Notes: generated from the letters alone by a model not told the origin. A stretch of 64,000 nt of DNA from Jatrophihabitans endophyticus (GCF_900129455.1 NZ_FQVU01000002.1:310001-374000), one strand, 5' to 3'; shown: positions 8,147 to 15,946, counted from the stretch's first letter. Made by a program: numbers and translations.

Positions 8147-8887
8147 TCACGCCCGCGCGAGGGCCTGGCAGATCGCGGTGGTCTCGACGGCACCGGCGGC
8201 CACGGCGTCGGCGCAGTGCACGAGCCAGGTCGCGATGCCGTCCCGCGTGCCGGTGCGGTAGGCGGCCAGCGCGCCGTCGTATCCCTCGCCGAGCTCGCGA
8301 TGACCCGCCTCGACCGCCACGAGGGACTTCGGGTCGAGACCGCGGTCGATGAGCGTCAGCCGGACGGCGGCCCGGGCCACCACGCCGGACGCGGGCGGGA
8401 ACGCGTCGAGCGAGAGCACCTCGCCGTGCACGATGCCGGCGACCACGACCGCCGGGGCCGACGTCTCGGCGAGGACGAGCGCGAGCGTGTCGAGCCGTTC
8501 CGCGGCGCCGGCCGCCGGCCGCCCGAGCGCCTCGGGGTCGGGCACGAGGTCGGCCGCCGCCAGCACGTGCAGCCGGGCGAGGGCCTGCCGCGGCGCGTGC
8601 GACCACGTGTCGACCAGCCCCGGCAGGGCGGCCTGGGCACGCAGGGCACCCTGCACGATCGGGTCGTCGGCCGCGGCGCCGCTGCGGACCTCGTCGAGCG
8701 GCACGTCCGCGCCGGCGAGCACGGCGGAGGCCCAGGCGCCGCGCAGCGAGGACTCCGCCGACACGTCGGCCGAGCGCCGGCGCAGCATCCGGTTGCCCAG
8801 CAGCGCGTCGACCGAGGCGCGCGCACGGTCGACGGCGTCGCCGACACCGGGCAGGTCGAGCAGCGGCGCGAGCGGGTCGGCGGTCAC
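8147..8887 (-). CDS. Rv3662c-like protein with a degenerate Fic domain
   Basis: 246 aa. Lengthwise it follows the Fic fold: an N-terminal region ESSLRGAWASAVLAGADVPLDEV resembles the Fic_N inhibitory-helix region, and residues 148-183 align with the Fic core helix pair, GIVHGEVLSLDAFPPASGVVAR at the place of the Fic motif HPFxDGNGRxxR. The catalytic His is Asp161, the DGN is missing, and only Phe163, Gly168 and Arg172 of the motif remain. It is therefore unlikely to AMPylate and may be a binding or regulatory relic. Equivalent by position to Rv3662c. The GTG start at 8887 is supported by a leaderless -10. Confidence 0.75.
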   Translation of the reverse strand: MTADPLAPLLDLPGVGDAVDRARASVDALLGNRMLRRRSADVSAESSLRGAWASAVLAGADVPLDEVRSGAAADDPIVQGALRAQAALPGLVDTWSHAPRQALARLHVLAAADLVPDPEALGRPAAGAAERLDTLALVLAETSAPAVVVAGIVHGEVLSLDAFPPASGVVARAAVRLTLIDRGLDPKSLVAVEAGHRELGEGYDGALAAYRTGTRDGIATWLVHCADAVAAGAVETTAICQALARA

Positions 8888-8894
8888 CTGGACG

Positions 8895-8900
8895 AGGCTA
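8895..8900 (-). promoter_or_regulatory. -10 box TAGCCT of a leaderless promoter
   Basis: TAGCCT on the minus strand, 7 bases before the GTG at 8887 of the Fic-like gene; no Shine-Dalgarno. Confidence 0.55.
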
Positions 8901-9021
8901 TCGACCGCGGCACGACGGCCGGCGCGACACCGACATCGGTGACGTCGGCCCTACCCGGGTCCGCCGTCTGCGACGATAAGGCGGCGCACACGGACCCGTG
9001 GCCGGCGAGGAGAAGAGCAGC

Positions 9022-9456
9022 ATGACCGCAAGCCCGAACCCACCCGTCCCGACCACGTCGTCCGCGGTGACGGCGTCGGAGGAACCGAGCATCGGCCAAC
9101 TGGTCTCCGACGCGTCGGCGGCGCTGTCGACGCTGGTCCACAGCGAGATCGAGCTCGCCAAGCTCGAGCTCCGCGCGACGGTCAAGAACGCCGGTGTGGG
9201 CGCCGGGATGTTCGTCGCCGCGCTCGTCGTCCTGGTGTTCTCGCTGACGTTCGGGTTCTTCGCGCTCGCCGAGGGCATCAACGCGCTGGGCCTGTCCCGC
9301 TGGCTGAGCTTCCTCATCGTCTTCGGTGCACTGGTGCTGCTCGCCGGGCTGTTCGTCCTCGTCGGCATCCGCAAGGTCAAGCGCGTCCGCGCGCCGCAGC
9401 AGACGATCACCACGACCAAGGAGACCGTCGACTACCTGAAGAAGTCGCGCGGCTGA
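9022..9456 (+). CDS. phage-holin-family (PF07332-type) membrane protein
   Basis: 144 aa. Pro/Ser/Thr-rich N-terminus, an amphipathic helix (IGQLVSDASAALSTLVHSEIELAKLELRATVKNAG) that is the hallmark of the family, then two membrane helices (VAALVVLVFSLTFGFFALA and LSFLIVFGALVLLAGLFVLVG) and a basic tail. Orthologous in place to Rv3669, next to ephE. The holin name is historical; no lysis function is implied. ATG 9022 was chosen because AGGAG lies 9 bases upstream; an upstream GTG at 8998 is unlikely. The epoxide hydrolase gene follows after 6 bases. Confidence 0.85.
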   Translation: MTASPNPPVPTTSSAVTASEEPSIGQLVSDASAALSTLVHSEIELAKLELRATVKNAGVGAGMFVAALVVLVFSLTFGFFALAEGINALGLSRWLSFLIVFGALVLLAGLFVLVGIRKVKRVRAPQQTITTTKETVDYLKKSRG

Positions 9457-9462
9457 CGCGGT

Positions 9463-10407
9463 ATGGGATACGGCCCGCTGCCCGGGGCGCCCGACAGCTC
9501 CGTCGTCCTCGTCGAGGGTCCGTGGACGCACCGGACGGTGCGCGCCAACGGGATCGCGCTGCACGTCGCCGAGCTCGGCACCGGTCCGCTCGTCCTGCTG
9601 GTCCACGGCTTCCCGCAGTTCTGGTGGGGGTGGCACCGGCAGCTGGTCGACCTCGCCGACGCCGGCTACCGCGCCGTCGCCGTCGACCTGCGCGGGTACG
9701 GCGCGAGCGACAAGCCACCCCGCGGTTACGACTCGGCGACCCTCGCCGCCGACATGGCAGCGCTCGTCACCTCGCTCGGCGAGACCGACGCCATGGTGGT
9801 CGGCAACGACATCGGCGGGACGTTCGTCTGGACGATGGCGGCGACCCACCCGCGCGTGGTCCGCAGCGCGGTGGTGCTGGGCGCGGCCCACCCGTTGCGG
9901 ATGCGGGCGGCGCTGCGCCCCGGCGCCGGCCCCGAGCAGCGGCACGCGTCCGCGTACTCGTTGCGGACGTTCCAGGTCCCGCGGCGTCCCGAGCACCTGC
10001 TGTCGCGCGACTCCCACTGGGTCCGCGAGCTGTACGAACGCTGGACCGGCCCGCGCTGGCGCGGCACCCCGGGGTACGTCGCCGACGTCGAGCGGTTCGC
10101 GCAGGCCATGCGCATCCACCCGGTGTCCTTCTGCGCCGCGGAGCACTTCCGCTGGTCGCTGCGCTCGGTGCTGCGCTCGGACGGCCGGCGCTGGGCGGAG
10201 GCGATGCGCACCCCGATCACCGCGCCGGTGCTGCACCTGCACGGCGACTTCGACACCTGCGTCCTGCCCGCGACCGCGCAGGGCTCGGGCCAGTACGTGT
10301 CCGGCGAGTACGAGTGGCGCGTGCTCGACGGCGTCGGCCACTTCCCGCACAGCGAGGTGCCCGAACAGGTCAGTGGCGAGCTCGTCCGCTGGGCGAAGAC
10401 CCACTGA
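9463..10407 (+). CDS. ephE: epoxide-hydrolase-like alpha/beta hydrolase (EphE type)
   Basis: 314 aa. HGFPQFWW (residues 49-56) is the HGxP oxyanion motif of epoxide hydrolases and the nucleophile elbow GNDIGG carries Asp116 instead of Ser, as expected for the ester intermediate in epoxide opening. The charge-relay acid is likely in HGDFDTC and the base His in GVGHFPHSE. DLRGYGASDKP is the usual strand-turn motif. Same order as Rv3669-Rv3670 (ephE). Cytosolic; natural epoxide unknown. Transcribed with the holin-family gene. Confidence 0.85.
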   Translation: MGYGPLPGAPDSSVVLVEGPWTHRTVRANGIALHVAELGTGPLVLLVHGFPQFWWGWHRQLVDLADAGYRAVAVDLRGYGASDKPPRGYDSATLAADMAALVTSLGETDAMVVGNDIGGTFVWTMAATHPRVVRSAVVLGAAHPLRMRAALRPGAGPEQRHASAYSLRTFQVPRRPEHLLSRDSHWVRELYERWTGPRWRGTPGYVADVERFAQAMRIHPVSFCAAEHFRWSLRSVLRSDGRRWAEAMRTPITAPVLHLHGDFDTCVLPATAQGSGQYVSGEYEWRVLDGVGHFPHSEVPEQVSGELVRWAKTH

Positions 10408-10425
10408 CCGACACCACCGCCCGTC

Positions 10426-10515
10426 GTCGACTGGCCACTTCGATGGTCGACTGGCGACCTGCGGTCCGACTGGCGAGCTGTAGGTCGCCAGTCGGCGGAT
10501 TGCTCGCCAGTCGAC
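10426..10515 (+). terminator. cluster of GACTGGCGA repeats forming nested hairpins
   Basis: Three direct copies (10426-10437, 10446-10457, 10466-10476) and two inverted copies (10485-10495, 10504-10515) of a roughly 11-bp GACTGGCGA-containing motif. The outer stem pairs 10446-10457 with 10504-10515 (12 bp, perfect) and the inner stem pairs 10466-10476 with 10485-10495 (11 bp, perfect, 8-base loop). Starts 18 bases after the ephE stop. Likely a terminator, but the extra first copy allows alternative pairing. Confidence 0.6.
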
Positions 10516-10544
10516 AGACCCGGCGGGCGTGTACGGTCGGGCGA

Positions 10545-10613
10545 GGCGATGGATCCCGCCGGGGTCGTCCGATCGGACGACCCGAACCGCCGGCCGGCTG
10601 ATGGTTCCTTCTC
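10545..10613 (+). promoter_or_regulatory. fluoride riboswitch (crcB motif)
   Basis: The 5' block GGCGATGG (10545-10552), CCCGCC, a variable stem made of the perfect palindrome at 10563-10582, the conserved GAACCGCC (10584-10591) and the 3' block GCTGATGGTTCCTTC (10597-10611) match the crcB RNA motif in order and spacing. It lies 43 bases before the first crcB start, so fluoride binding would switch on the exporters. Identification is from remembered consensus. Confidence 0.85.
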
Positions 10614-10655
10614 ACGATGACGTGTTCGTGCACGCCACGACGAGGAGGAGCGACC

Positions 10656-11135
10656 GTGTCGAGCCGCGACCGCGATCCCGAACTCCCGCTCGATCCCGAC
10701 AGCCCCGCGGACCGGCCGCTGCACCTGCGGGGCTCGGCGGCCGTGCTGGTGCTGATCGGCGGCATGGTCGGGACGTTGTCGCGCTACGGCCTCACCGAAC
10801 TCTGGCCGAGCGGCACCGGCCGCTGGCCGTGGGGCACGTTCGCCGCGAACGTCGCGGGCTCGCTGGTACTGGGGACGCTGCTGGAGGCGCTCGCGCGCAC
10901 CGGCCCCGATGCCGGCCGCCGACGGCAGCTGCGGCTGCTCGCGGGCACCGGATTCTGCGGTGGCCTCACGACCTACAGCACCTTCGCGGTCGAGGTCGAC
11001 CTGCTCGTCCGCTCCCACGACGCCGCGCTCGCGATCCTCTACGGCGTCGTGTCGTTGCTGCTGGGGGGTCTGGCGGTGTGGGCCGGCATCGTCGCCGCGG
11101 CGCGGTGGCCGACCCGGGCGGCGGCGATCGGATGA
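10656..11135 (+). CDS. crcB1: fluoride channel/exporter CrcB (Fluc), first copy
   Basis: 159 aa, four membrane helices. Fluc signatures: GGMVGTLSRYGL, GTFAANVAGSLVLG and TGFCGGLTTYSTFAVE, the last carrying the conserved TTYSTF pore motif. A 30-residue polar N-terminal extension precedes helix 1. GTG at 10656 was chosen over an ATG at 10617 because AGGAGGAG lies 5 bases upstream. Overlaps crcB2 as ATGA; paired genes usually make a heterodimeric dual-topology channel. Controlled by the upstream riboswitch. Confidence 0.95.
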   Translation: MSSRDRDPELPLDPDSPADRPLHLRGSAAVLVLIGGMVGTLSRYGLTELWPSGTGRWPWGTFAANVAGSLVLGTLLEALARTGPDAGRRRQLRLLAGTGFCGGLTTYSTFAVEVDLLVRSHDAALAILYGVVSLLLGGLAVWAGIVAAARWPTRAAAIG

Positions 11136-11494
11136 CGACCGTCCTCGTCGTGCTCGCCGGCGGCGTCGGCGCCGTCGCCCGCTTCGTCGTCGACGGCGTG
11201 ATCCGCAGCCGCTGGCCCAGCCGCTTCCCCTGGGCGACAATCGTCATCAACGTGTCGGGATCACTGCTGCTCGGGGTGCTGACCGGTTTGATGCTGTACC
11301 GCCAGGTCGACACCGACGTCCGCCTCGTCCTCGGAACCGGATTCTGCGGCGGCTACACCACCTTCAGCACCGCGACCTTCGAGACCGTCCGGTTGCTGCA
11401 GCAGGGCCGTCGCGGCCACGCGGTGCTCAACGGCCTGGGGACGGCACTGCTGTGTCTCGGCGCGGCCGCCCTCGGCCTCGTTGCGACACAGTGA
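11132..11494 (+). CDS. crcB2: fluoride channel/exporter CrcB (Fluc), second copy
   Basis: 120 aa, the minimal Fluc length, four helices. Motifs GGVGAVARFVVD, ATIVINVSGSLLLG and GTGFCGGYTTFSTATFE. The ATG overlaps the crcB1 stop (ATGA), so the two are co-translated. In split pairs the partners insert with opposite orientation to form one channel; this one carries the canonical TTFST pore motif. Confers fluoride resistance by passive export of F-. Confidence 0.95.
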   Translation: MTTVLVVLAGGVGAVARFVVDGVIRSRWPSRFPWATIVINVSGSLLLGVLTGLMLYRQVDTDVRLVLGTGFCGGYTTFSTATFETVRLLQQGRRGHAVLNGLGTALLCLGAAALGLVATQ

Positions 11495-11512
11495 CGCTGT
11501 GGCTGCCGCTGT

Positions 11513-12343
11513 TCAGGAGTAACCCCACCGGGCGGTCATGTCAGCGAGCTCGACCGCTCGGTCGTCGGACAGCTCGCGGGCCTGGCCCACGTGCCCGGAA
11601 CGGATCGCCGCGCCCCAGTCACCGAGCCCGGGACGCAGCTCGCCGGTGTCGGGCACCGCGTAGTGCACCATCGCCTCTTCCCACGGCACGCCGACGTATT
11701 CGCACAGGGCCTGCGCGACCGCCGTCGGATCGGCGGTCAGGGTTTCGTAACGCACCGTCGGGCCGGGCAGCTCGCGCCGCGCGGCGTCCAACTGGTCTCC
11801 GTACCGTCGCACCAGATCGATTTCGTGATCCCGCGAGGCCTTCGTGTTCGCGGCCAGTCGCGACTGGAGCATGGCGGCAGGATGACGGCGCAGGTGGATG
11901 TACCGGGCCTCGGGCCACCCCCGGTGGATGAGTGCCCAGTCCGCCGCGTTCTGCGGCGTCTTGTCGACGATGACGCGCTTGCCGCTGGACGCCAGCAGAC
12001 CGTGCAGCACCCGGTCCCAGAGCAGCAACTGGAGTTCCTCGGCGGACAGCGACATCTGCTCGAAGGACTTGCGGGCGTAGGGACGCTCGATCGCTACCCG
12101 CAGTGCATTGAGGTGCAGCTCGTGGGGAGCATGGATGAGCGAATGGCTGTTGAGGATGCTGCGCAGCAGCGTCGAGCCGGAGCGGGTCGCGCACAGGACG
12201 AAGACGGGGTCGACAACCAGTCGGTCGGTCAACCCCACCCCCGAGTCACCGGACGAGCTGCGGGAGTCGCGCAGGACCGCGGCGGCTCGTCGGCGCAGGC
12301 CCTCCACGAGTCGGGGCGTTGGGGCGCGGCGCTGGGAAGGCAT
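11513..12343 (-). CDS. sulfotransferase family protein
   Basis: 276 aa. PAPS 5'-phosphosulfate loop VLCATRSGSTLLRSILNSH at residues 49-67 and 3'-phosphate region RYIHLRRHPAAMLQS near 147-161, the two PAPS-binding motifs of Sulfotransfer_1/3 proteins. Acidic/His residues before the second motif (VDKTPQNAADW) fit the substrate side. The acceptor could be a glycolipid or small molecule; not predictable. It converges with crcB2 and its start lies 59 bases after the marP stop, on the same strand. ATG 12343 has GAGG a few bases upstream. Confidence 0.85.
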   Translation of the reverse strand: MPSQRRAPTPRLVEGLRRRAAAVLRDSRSSSGDSGVGLTDRLVVDPVFVLCATRSGSTLLRSILNSHSLIHAPHELHLNALRVAIERPYARKSFEQMSLSAEELQLLLWDRVLHGLLASSGKRVIVDKTPQNAADWALIHRGWPEARYIHLRRHPAAMLQSRLAANTKASRDHEIDLVRRYGDQLDAARRELPGPTVRYETLTADPTAVAQALCEYVGVPWEEAMVHYAVPDTGELRPGLGDWGAAIRSGHVGQARELSDDRAVELADMTARWGYS

Positions 12344-12402
12344 TGCCTCGATGATCCCCACCCGCCGTGGGCGGTAACTGTGTCCGAGCCGGTCGAGGGG
12401 CC

Positions 12403-13602
12403 TCAGTCCGGGGTGCAGCCGCCGGTGCCGACCGCGGTGGTGCGACGACGCCCGGCGTCGGCGTCGCCGTCGATCTCGTCCTTGGTGAGCACGAACCCGG
12501 TGTCCTTCGAATCCAGCGCGGTCGCGAAGACCATGCCGAGCACCCGGCCGTCGTAGCCGAGCATGGGGCCGCCGGAGTTGCCGCTGCGCACGACCGCGCG
12601 CACCGAGTAGATCTCGCGCCGCACCTCGCCGTTGCCGTAGATGTTGCTGCCGCGCACGGTCGTCTGCGATCGCACGCGCGCCGAGCGCACCGTGTACGGG
12701 CCGTCCTGCGGATAGCCCACCACCACGGCCGGCGTGCCCTGGGCGGCGGCGCGCGGCGCGAAGTCCAGCGGCTGTGCGTCCAGCCCCGGCACCGCCAGCA
12801 CCGCGACGTCGCGATCGGGGTCGAAGAGCACCACCCGGGCGGTGACGCGGTCGTTGTCGTTGCGCCCGACGACGACCTCGACCGACCGCGTGCCCGCCAC
12901 CACGTGCGCGTTCGTCAGCACCCGGTTGCGCGCGTACACGAAGCCCGAGCCCTCGATGCCGCGACCGCACTCGGGGGCCTGCCCGTAGATCTTGACGATC
13001 GAGCTCCGCGCGTCGGCCACCGTGCGCCGCACGCGGCGCGGCAGGTCGGCCGGCGGCGGTGCGACGGCCACCACCGACGTCGACGGCAGGTCGCCGAGGA
13101 CGGGCGGGAACCCGCTCTGGTTGAAGAAGTTGCGCAGCGAGGCGTACAGGCCGCGCACCGGGTCGGGCACCACCTGGTTGACGCCACGCACGATCGTGGA
13201 CTGGCTCGCCTCGGCCGCGAGCTTCGGGTAGGCCGACGTCGCCAGCGGCAGGGCGACCATCCACGCCACCAACAGCACCGCGACGACCCCGAGCACGGCG
13301 CCGAGGGCGGAGTCCCACGGCCGTCCCCGAGCCCGGACGAACCGTTCGCGCAGCCGGCCGGCGACGAAGACGCCGAGCAGCTGGCCGGCCGTCGCCAGCA
13401 GCAGCACGCAGACGATGGCGATCGGGATCTGCGCCCGACCGTCGGCGAGCTTCGCCCCGAGCGGCCGGGCGACCTGGGCGCCGATCGCCGCACCACCGAA
13501 GAAGCCGACGAGCGAGAACGCGCCGACCAGCGCCCCGCTGCGGAAGCCGCCGATGCCGTACGCCACGGCCGCCAGGACGATGACGACGTCGAGCAGGTTC
13601 AC
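12403..13602 (-). CDS. marP: MarP-like periplasmic serine protease with four membrane helices
   Basis: 399 aa. An N-terminal CvpA-like domain has four hydrophobic helices (residues 3-30, 32-50, 58-82, 98-122); the chymotrypsin-like domain follows with His233 (LTNAHVVAG), Asp264 (DPDRDVAVL) and Ser343 (SGNSGGPM). Cys212 and Cys396 can form the disulfide known in M. tuberculosis MarP. That enzyme (Rv3671c) is needed for acid and oxidative-stress resistance; catalytic numbering is nearly the same. GTG 13602 overlaps the stop of the cupredoxin gene (GTGA), so expression is coupled to it. Confidence 0.93.
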   Translation of the reverse strand: MNLLDVVIVLAAVAYGIGGFRSGALVGAFSLVGFFGGAAIGAQVARPLGAKLADGRAQIPIAIVCVLLLATAGQLLGVFVAGRLRERFVRARGRPWDSALGAVLGVVAVLLVAWMVALPLATSAYPKLAAEASQSTIVRGVNQVVPDPVRGLYASLRNFFNQSGFPPVLGDLPSTSVVAVAPPPADLPRRVRRTVADARSSIVKIYGQAPECGRGIEGSGFVYARNRVLTNAHVVAGTRSVEVVVGRNDNDRVTARVVLFDPDRDVAVLAVPGLDAQPLDFAPRAAAQGTPAVVVGYPQDGPYTVRSARVRSQTTVRGSNIYGNGEVRREIYSVRAVVRSGNSGGPMLGYDGRVLGMVFATALDSKDTGFVLTKDEIDGDADAGRRRTTAVGTGGCTPD

Positions 13603-14024
13603 GGCCGCACCACCAGGACGCCGGTCTGCCCCTGCCGTTCGTGGATGGTGCAGACGAAGCGGTACCGCCCGGGCGCGGGCGCCGTGAACGTCGCGGCGGT
13701 CGTGTGGCCGGCGCCGGCGAGCGGGACGAAGTCGGCCGGGAAGTCGTCCAGCCGCAGGTTGTGCGGCGCACCCTGCTTCGCGGTGTTCTTCAGCACGACC
13801 CGGACCCGACCGGGGTGCACCACGAGAGTCGAGGGGTGGAAGCGGTAGTCGTCGCCGGTCGTCACCGTGACGACCTGCAGGCCGCCCTGGTTCACCGCGC
13901 TGCCGGTGCCGGCGTGCGGGCCCTTCGCGGCGGGTGCCTGGTCGTTGCTGCAGCCGGCCAGCGCGGCGACGGCCGTCAGCGCCGCCAGCAGGCCGGCCGC
14001 GACCGGGCTGCGGGAGGCGGGCAT
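13599..14024 (-). CDS. cupredoxin-domain lipoprotein
   Basis: 141 aa. Signal peptide with lipobox (AALAGC, Cys25), then a cupredoxin domain: His88 in GAPHNLRLDD, Cys125 and His128 in RFVCTIHERQGQTG. The usual axial Met of the CxxH...GM loop is Gln133, as in stellacyanin-like copper sites. Anchored outside the membrane, it would bind a single copper and pass electrons or buffer copper. It is followed by marP with a GTGA overlap, where M. tuberculosis has thioredoxin-like Rv3673c nearby; a shared role in envelope redox stress is inferred. Start set by a leaderless -10. Confidence 0.85.
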   Translation of the reverse strand: MPASRSPVAAGLLAALTAVAALAGCSNDQAPAAKGPHAGTGSAVNQGGLQVVTVTTGDDYRFHPSTLVVHPGRVRVVLKNTAKQGAPHNLRLDDFPADFVPLAGAGHTTAATFTAPAPGRYRFVCTIHERQGQTGVLVVRP

Positions 14025-14030
14025 GGCACG

Positions 14031-14036
14031 ACCGTA
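14031..14036 (-). promoter_or_regulatory. -10 box TACGGT of a leaderless promoter
   Basis: TACGGT on the minus strand, 6 bases before ATG 14024 of the cupredoxin-marP operon; no Shine-Dalgarno. Confidence 0.5.
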
Positions 14037-14119
14037 CCGGCGTGTCCCTGAGCCCACGGGCGTCGTCCCGCTCCCCGCGCGACGGCCCGACCCGTGCCGC
14101 GGAGCCGAACCGAGCCTGC

Positions 14120-14782
14120 TCACCGGCGCCGCATCGCCGCCGGCAGCGGCCGGGTGAGCGTGGTGTCCCACGGCCGCGCCCAGCCACCGAACTCGAGCAG
14201 CCGGTCGAGCAGGCCCGCGGTGAAGCCCCACACGAACAGGCCACCGGCGGCCGGCACCTCGAAGCCGGGGCCGCTGAACCCGGACGGGTGATGCACCCGG
14301 AACCGGTTCGCGGGATCGGCCAGCGCCGCGAGCGGGACCAGCGCGACCCGAGCGACCTCGCCGGCGTCCACCGGCCGGACCTCGTGCGGGTGTTCCCACC
14401 AGGCCAGCACGGGCGTCACCACGAACCCCGACACCGGGATGAAGATCGCGGGCAGGTCGGCGACGAGGCGGACCGAGGCGGGGTCGAGGCCGACCTCCTC
14501 CTGCGCCTCGCGCAGGGCCGCGGCGTCGAGCGAGTCGTCGGTGGGGTCGAGCGAGCCGCCGGGGAACGCGACCTGACCGGCGTGCTTGCGCAGGTCGGCC
14601 GCGCGCTCGATGAGCAGGACCGACGGGCCGTCGGCGACCTCGGCCAGCGCGATCAGCACCGCCGACGGCCGGCCGCTGCCGTCGTCGGGAGGCAGGAAGC
14701 GGGAGAGGTCCTCGCCGCGTAACCGCCCGGCGGCGTCGGCGAGCGTGCGCAACCACGGCGGCAGCGGTGGTGCAGCGCTCAA
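14120..14782 (-). CDS. Nudix hydrolase, CoA pyrophosphatase type
   Basis: 220 aa. Nudix box region [18 protein letters not shown] followed by [14 protein letters not shown], plus [17 protein letters not shown], which matches the CoA-pyrophosphatase subgroup (UPF0035-like LLTxRxxxLRxHxGQxxFPGG). Likely cleaves CoA or related dinucleotides to 4'-phosphopantetheine products. Equivalent to Rv3672c. The only start that fits the frame near the upstream gene is TTG 14782, which overlaps the nth stop as TTGA; a TTG 27 bases further in is the alternative, so the N-terminus is uncertain. Confidence 0.85.
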   Translation of the reverse strand: MSAAPPLPPWLRTLADAAGRLRGEDLSRFLPPDDGSGRPSAVLIALAEVADGPSVLLIERAADLRKHAGQVAFPGGSLDPTDDSLDAAALREAQEEVGLDPASVRLVADLPAIFIPVSGFVVTPVLAWWEHPHEVRPVDAGEVARVALVPLAALADPANRFRVHHPSGFSGPGFEVPAAGGLFVWGFTAGLLDRLLEFGGWARPWDTTLTRPLPAAMRRR

Positions 14783-15498
14783 CTGGCGACCATCTGGGCC
14801 TCGGACTTCACCAGCGCGGTCGCGGCCGCCGGGTCGGTGGGCCCCTCCCCGTAGGACGGGCACAGCCGGGCGATGGCGCACGCCCCGCAGGCCGGCTTGC
14901 GCGAGTGGCACACCCGCCGGCCGTGCCAGATCGCGCGGTGGCTGAAGATCGTCCACTCCCGCTTGGGGATCAGCTCGGCGACGACCGCCTCGACCTTCAC
15001 CGGATCGGTCTCGGCCGTCCACCCCCACCGGCGCACGAGGCGCCCGAAATGGGTGTCGACGGTGAGCCCTGGGACGTCGAAGGCGTTGCCGAGCACGACG
15101 TTGGCGGTCTTGCGGCCGAACCCCGGCAGCGTGACGAGGTCACGCAGCCGGCCGGGCACCTGCCCGTCGTAGCGCTCCTCGAGCTGCTGGCCGAGGTTGA
15201 TCAGCGAATTGGCCTTGTTCCGGAAGAAGCCGGTGGACTTGATCATGGTCTCGAGCTCGGCGCGGTCGGCACCGGCGTACGCCGCCGCGTCGCGGTAGCG
15301 GGCGAACAGCGCCGGCGTGACCTCGTTGACCCGCTTGTCGGTGCACTGGGCCGACAGGATGGTGGCCACCGAGAGCTCGAGCGCAGTGGTGAAGTTCAGC
15401 TCGCAATGGGCGGTGGGGTAGAGCTCGGCGAGCTCGCGGTTGATCCGGCGGGCCCGGCGAGTGAGCGCGAGCGGGGTCTCTGCGACGGTCTTGACCAC
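14779..15498 (-). CDS. nth: endonuclease III, DNA glycosylase/AP lyase
   Basis: 239 aa. Helix-hairpin-helix [12 protein letters not shown] with catalytic Lys130, catalytic Asp148 in [10 protein letters not shown], and a [4Fe-4S] cluster motif C197-x6-C204-x2-C207-x5-C213. Removes oxidised pyrimidines and nicks the abasic site in base-excision repair. All essential residues are present. GTG 15498 is chosen because a TAGGCT -10 lies 7 bases before it; upstream sequence in frame belongs to the divergent gene. First gene of a two-gene unit with the Nudix gene. Confidence 0.96.
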   Translation of the reverse strand: MVKTVAETPLALTRRARRINRELAELYPTAHCELNFTTALELSVATILSAQCTDKRVNEVTPALFARYRDAAAYAGADRAELETMIKSTGFFRNKANSLINLGQQLEERYDGQVPGRLRDLVTLPGFGRKTANVVLGNAFDVPGLTVDTHFGRLVRRWGWTAETDPVKVEAVVAELIPKREWTIFSHRAIWHGRRVCHSRKPACGACAIARLCPSYGEGPTDPAAATALVKSEAQMVAS

Positions 15499-15505
15499 AT
15501 GAGCG

Positions 15506-15511
15506 AGCCTA
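15506..15511 (-). promoter_or_regulatory. -10 box TAGGCT of a leaderless promoter
   Basis: TAGGCT on the minus strand, 7 bases before GTG 15498 of nth. Confidence 0.55.
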
Positions 15512-15538
15512 CGACCGGGTGCCGACGGCGATGGCAGA

Positions 15539-15796
15539 ATGAGCGGCACCATGATCGGTTTCGCGCTGCTGCTCTTCCCCTTCCTGCTGCTGGGCTTCGT
15601 CCTGCTCATGCAGCGGGTCGAGGAGCCGCTGAGCTCCATCGCGGTCGAACGGCAGATCGAGCAGTTCCTCGACGACGCCAGCCCCGAGGAGCTCGACACC
15701 TTCGTGCGCGAGGGCACCGACTCGGCGCTGTCGCGCTTCCGGGCCCGGTTGGGGATCGCCCGGCTGCGACGCGGCTGGCGCAAGGCCTCCCACTAG
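15539..15796 (+). CDS. small single-pass membrane protein (Rv3675-like position)
   Basis: 85 aa: one strong hydrophobic helix ([19 protein letters not shown], residues 7-25), then an acidic-basic cytoplasmic part with [17 protein letters not shown] and a basic tail ([18 protein letters not shown]). It lies between nth and crp, where Rv3675 encodes a membrane protein. No known domain. ATG 15539 or the in-frame ATG 15551 could be the start; neither has a strong Shine-Dalgarno. Confidence 0.7.
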   Translation: MSGTMIGFALLLFPFLLLGFVLLMQRVEEPLSSIAVERQIEQFLDDASPEELDTFVREGTDSALSRFRARLGIARLRRGWRKASH

Positions 15797-15876
15797 GTTC
15801 GCACCCGGCGCCGGTTCGCCACCGGCCCTCGCGGTGCCGCACCGGCCTCCCGCCGGGGCGCGCTTCCCCGGTGCCC

Positions 15877-15882
15877 TAGACT
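15877..15882 (+). promoter_or_regulatory. -10 box of the crp promoter
   Basis: TAGACT, which would place the transcription start near 15889, about 58 bases upstream of the crp start codon; the Crp-like dyad lies just beyond it. Confidence 0.4.
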
Positions 15883-15892
15883 CCCAGACGAC

Positions 15893-15908
15893 TGTGACCT
15901 GGTTCGCA
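15893..15908 (+). promoter_or_regulatory. probable Crp binding site in the crp promoter
   Basis: TGTGA-N6-TCGCA differs from the Crp/FNR consensus TGTGA-N6-TCACA at one position. It is immediately downstream of the likely start point, a position suited to autorepression. Confidence 0.55.
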
Positions 15909-15946
15909 CCGCGCCATCGCGCCGTGCGGACGAACGAGGAGCGTAC

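Noticed and set aside
9022-9456. Prophage holin
   Set aside because: No other phage genes; the amphipathic helix plus two membrane helices and its position beside ephE mark the chromosomal Rv3669-like family.
10563-10582. Perfect palindrome as a separate operator upstream of crcB
   Set aside because: It falls exactly at the variable helix of the fluoride riboswitch, which explains it.
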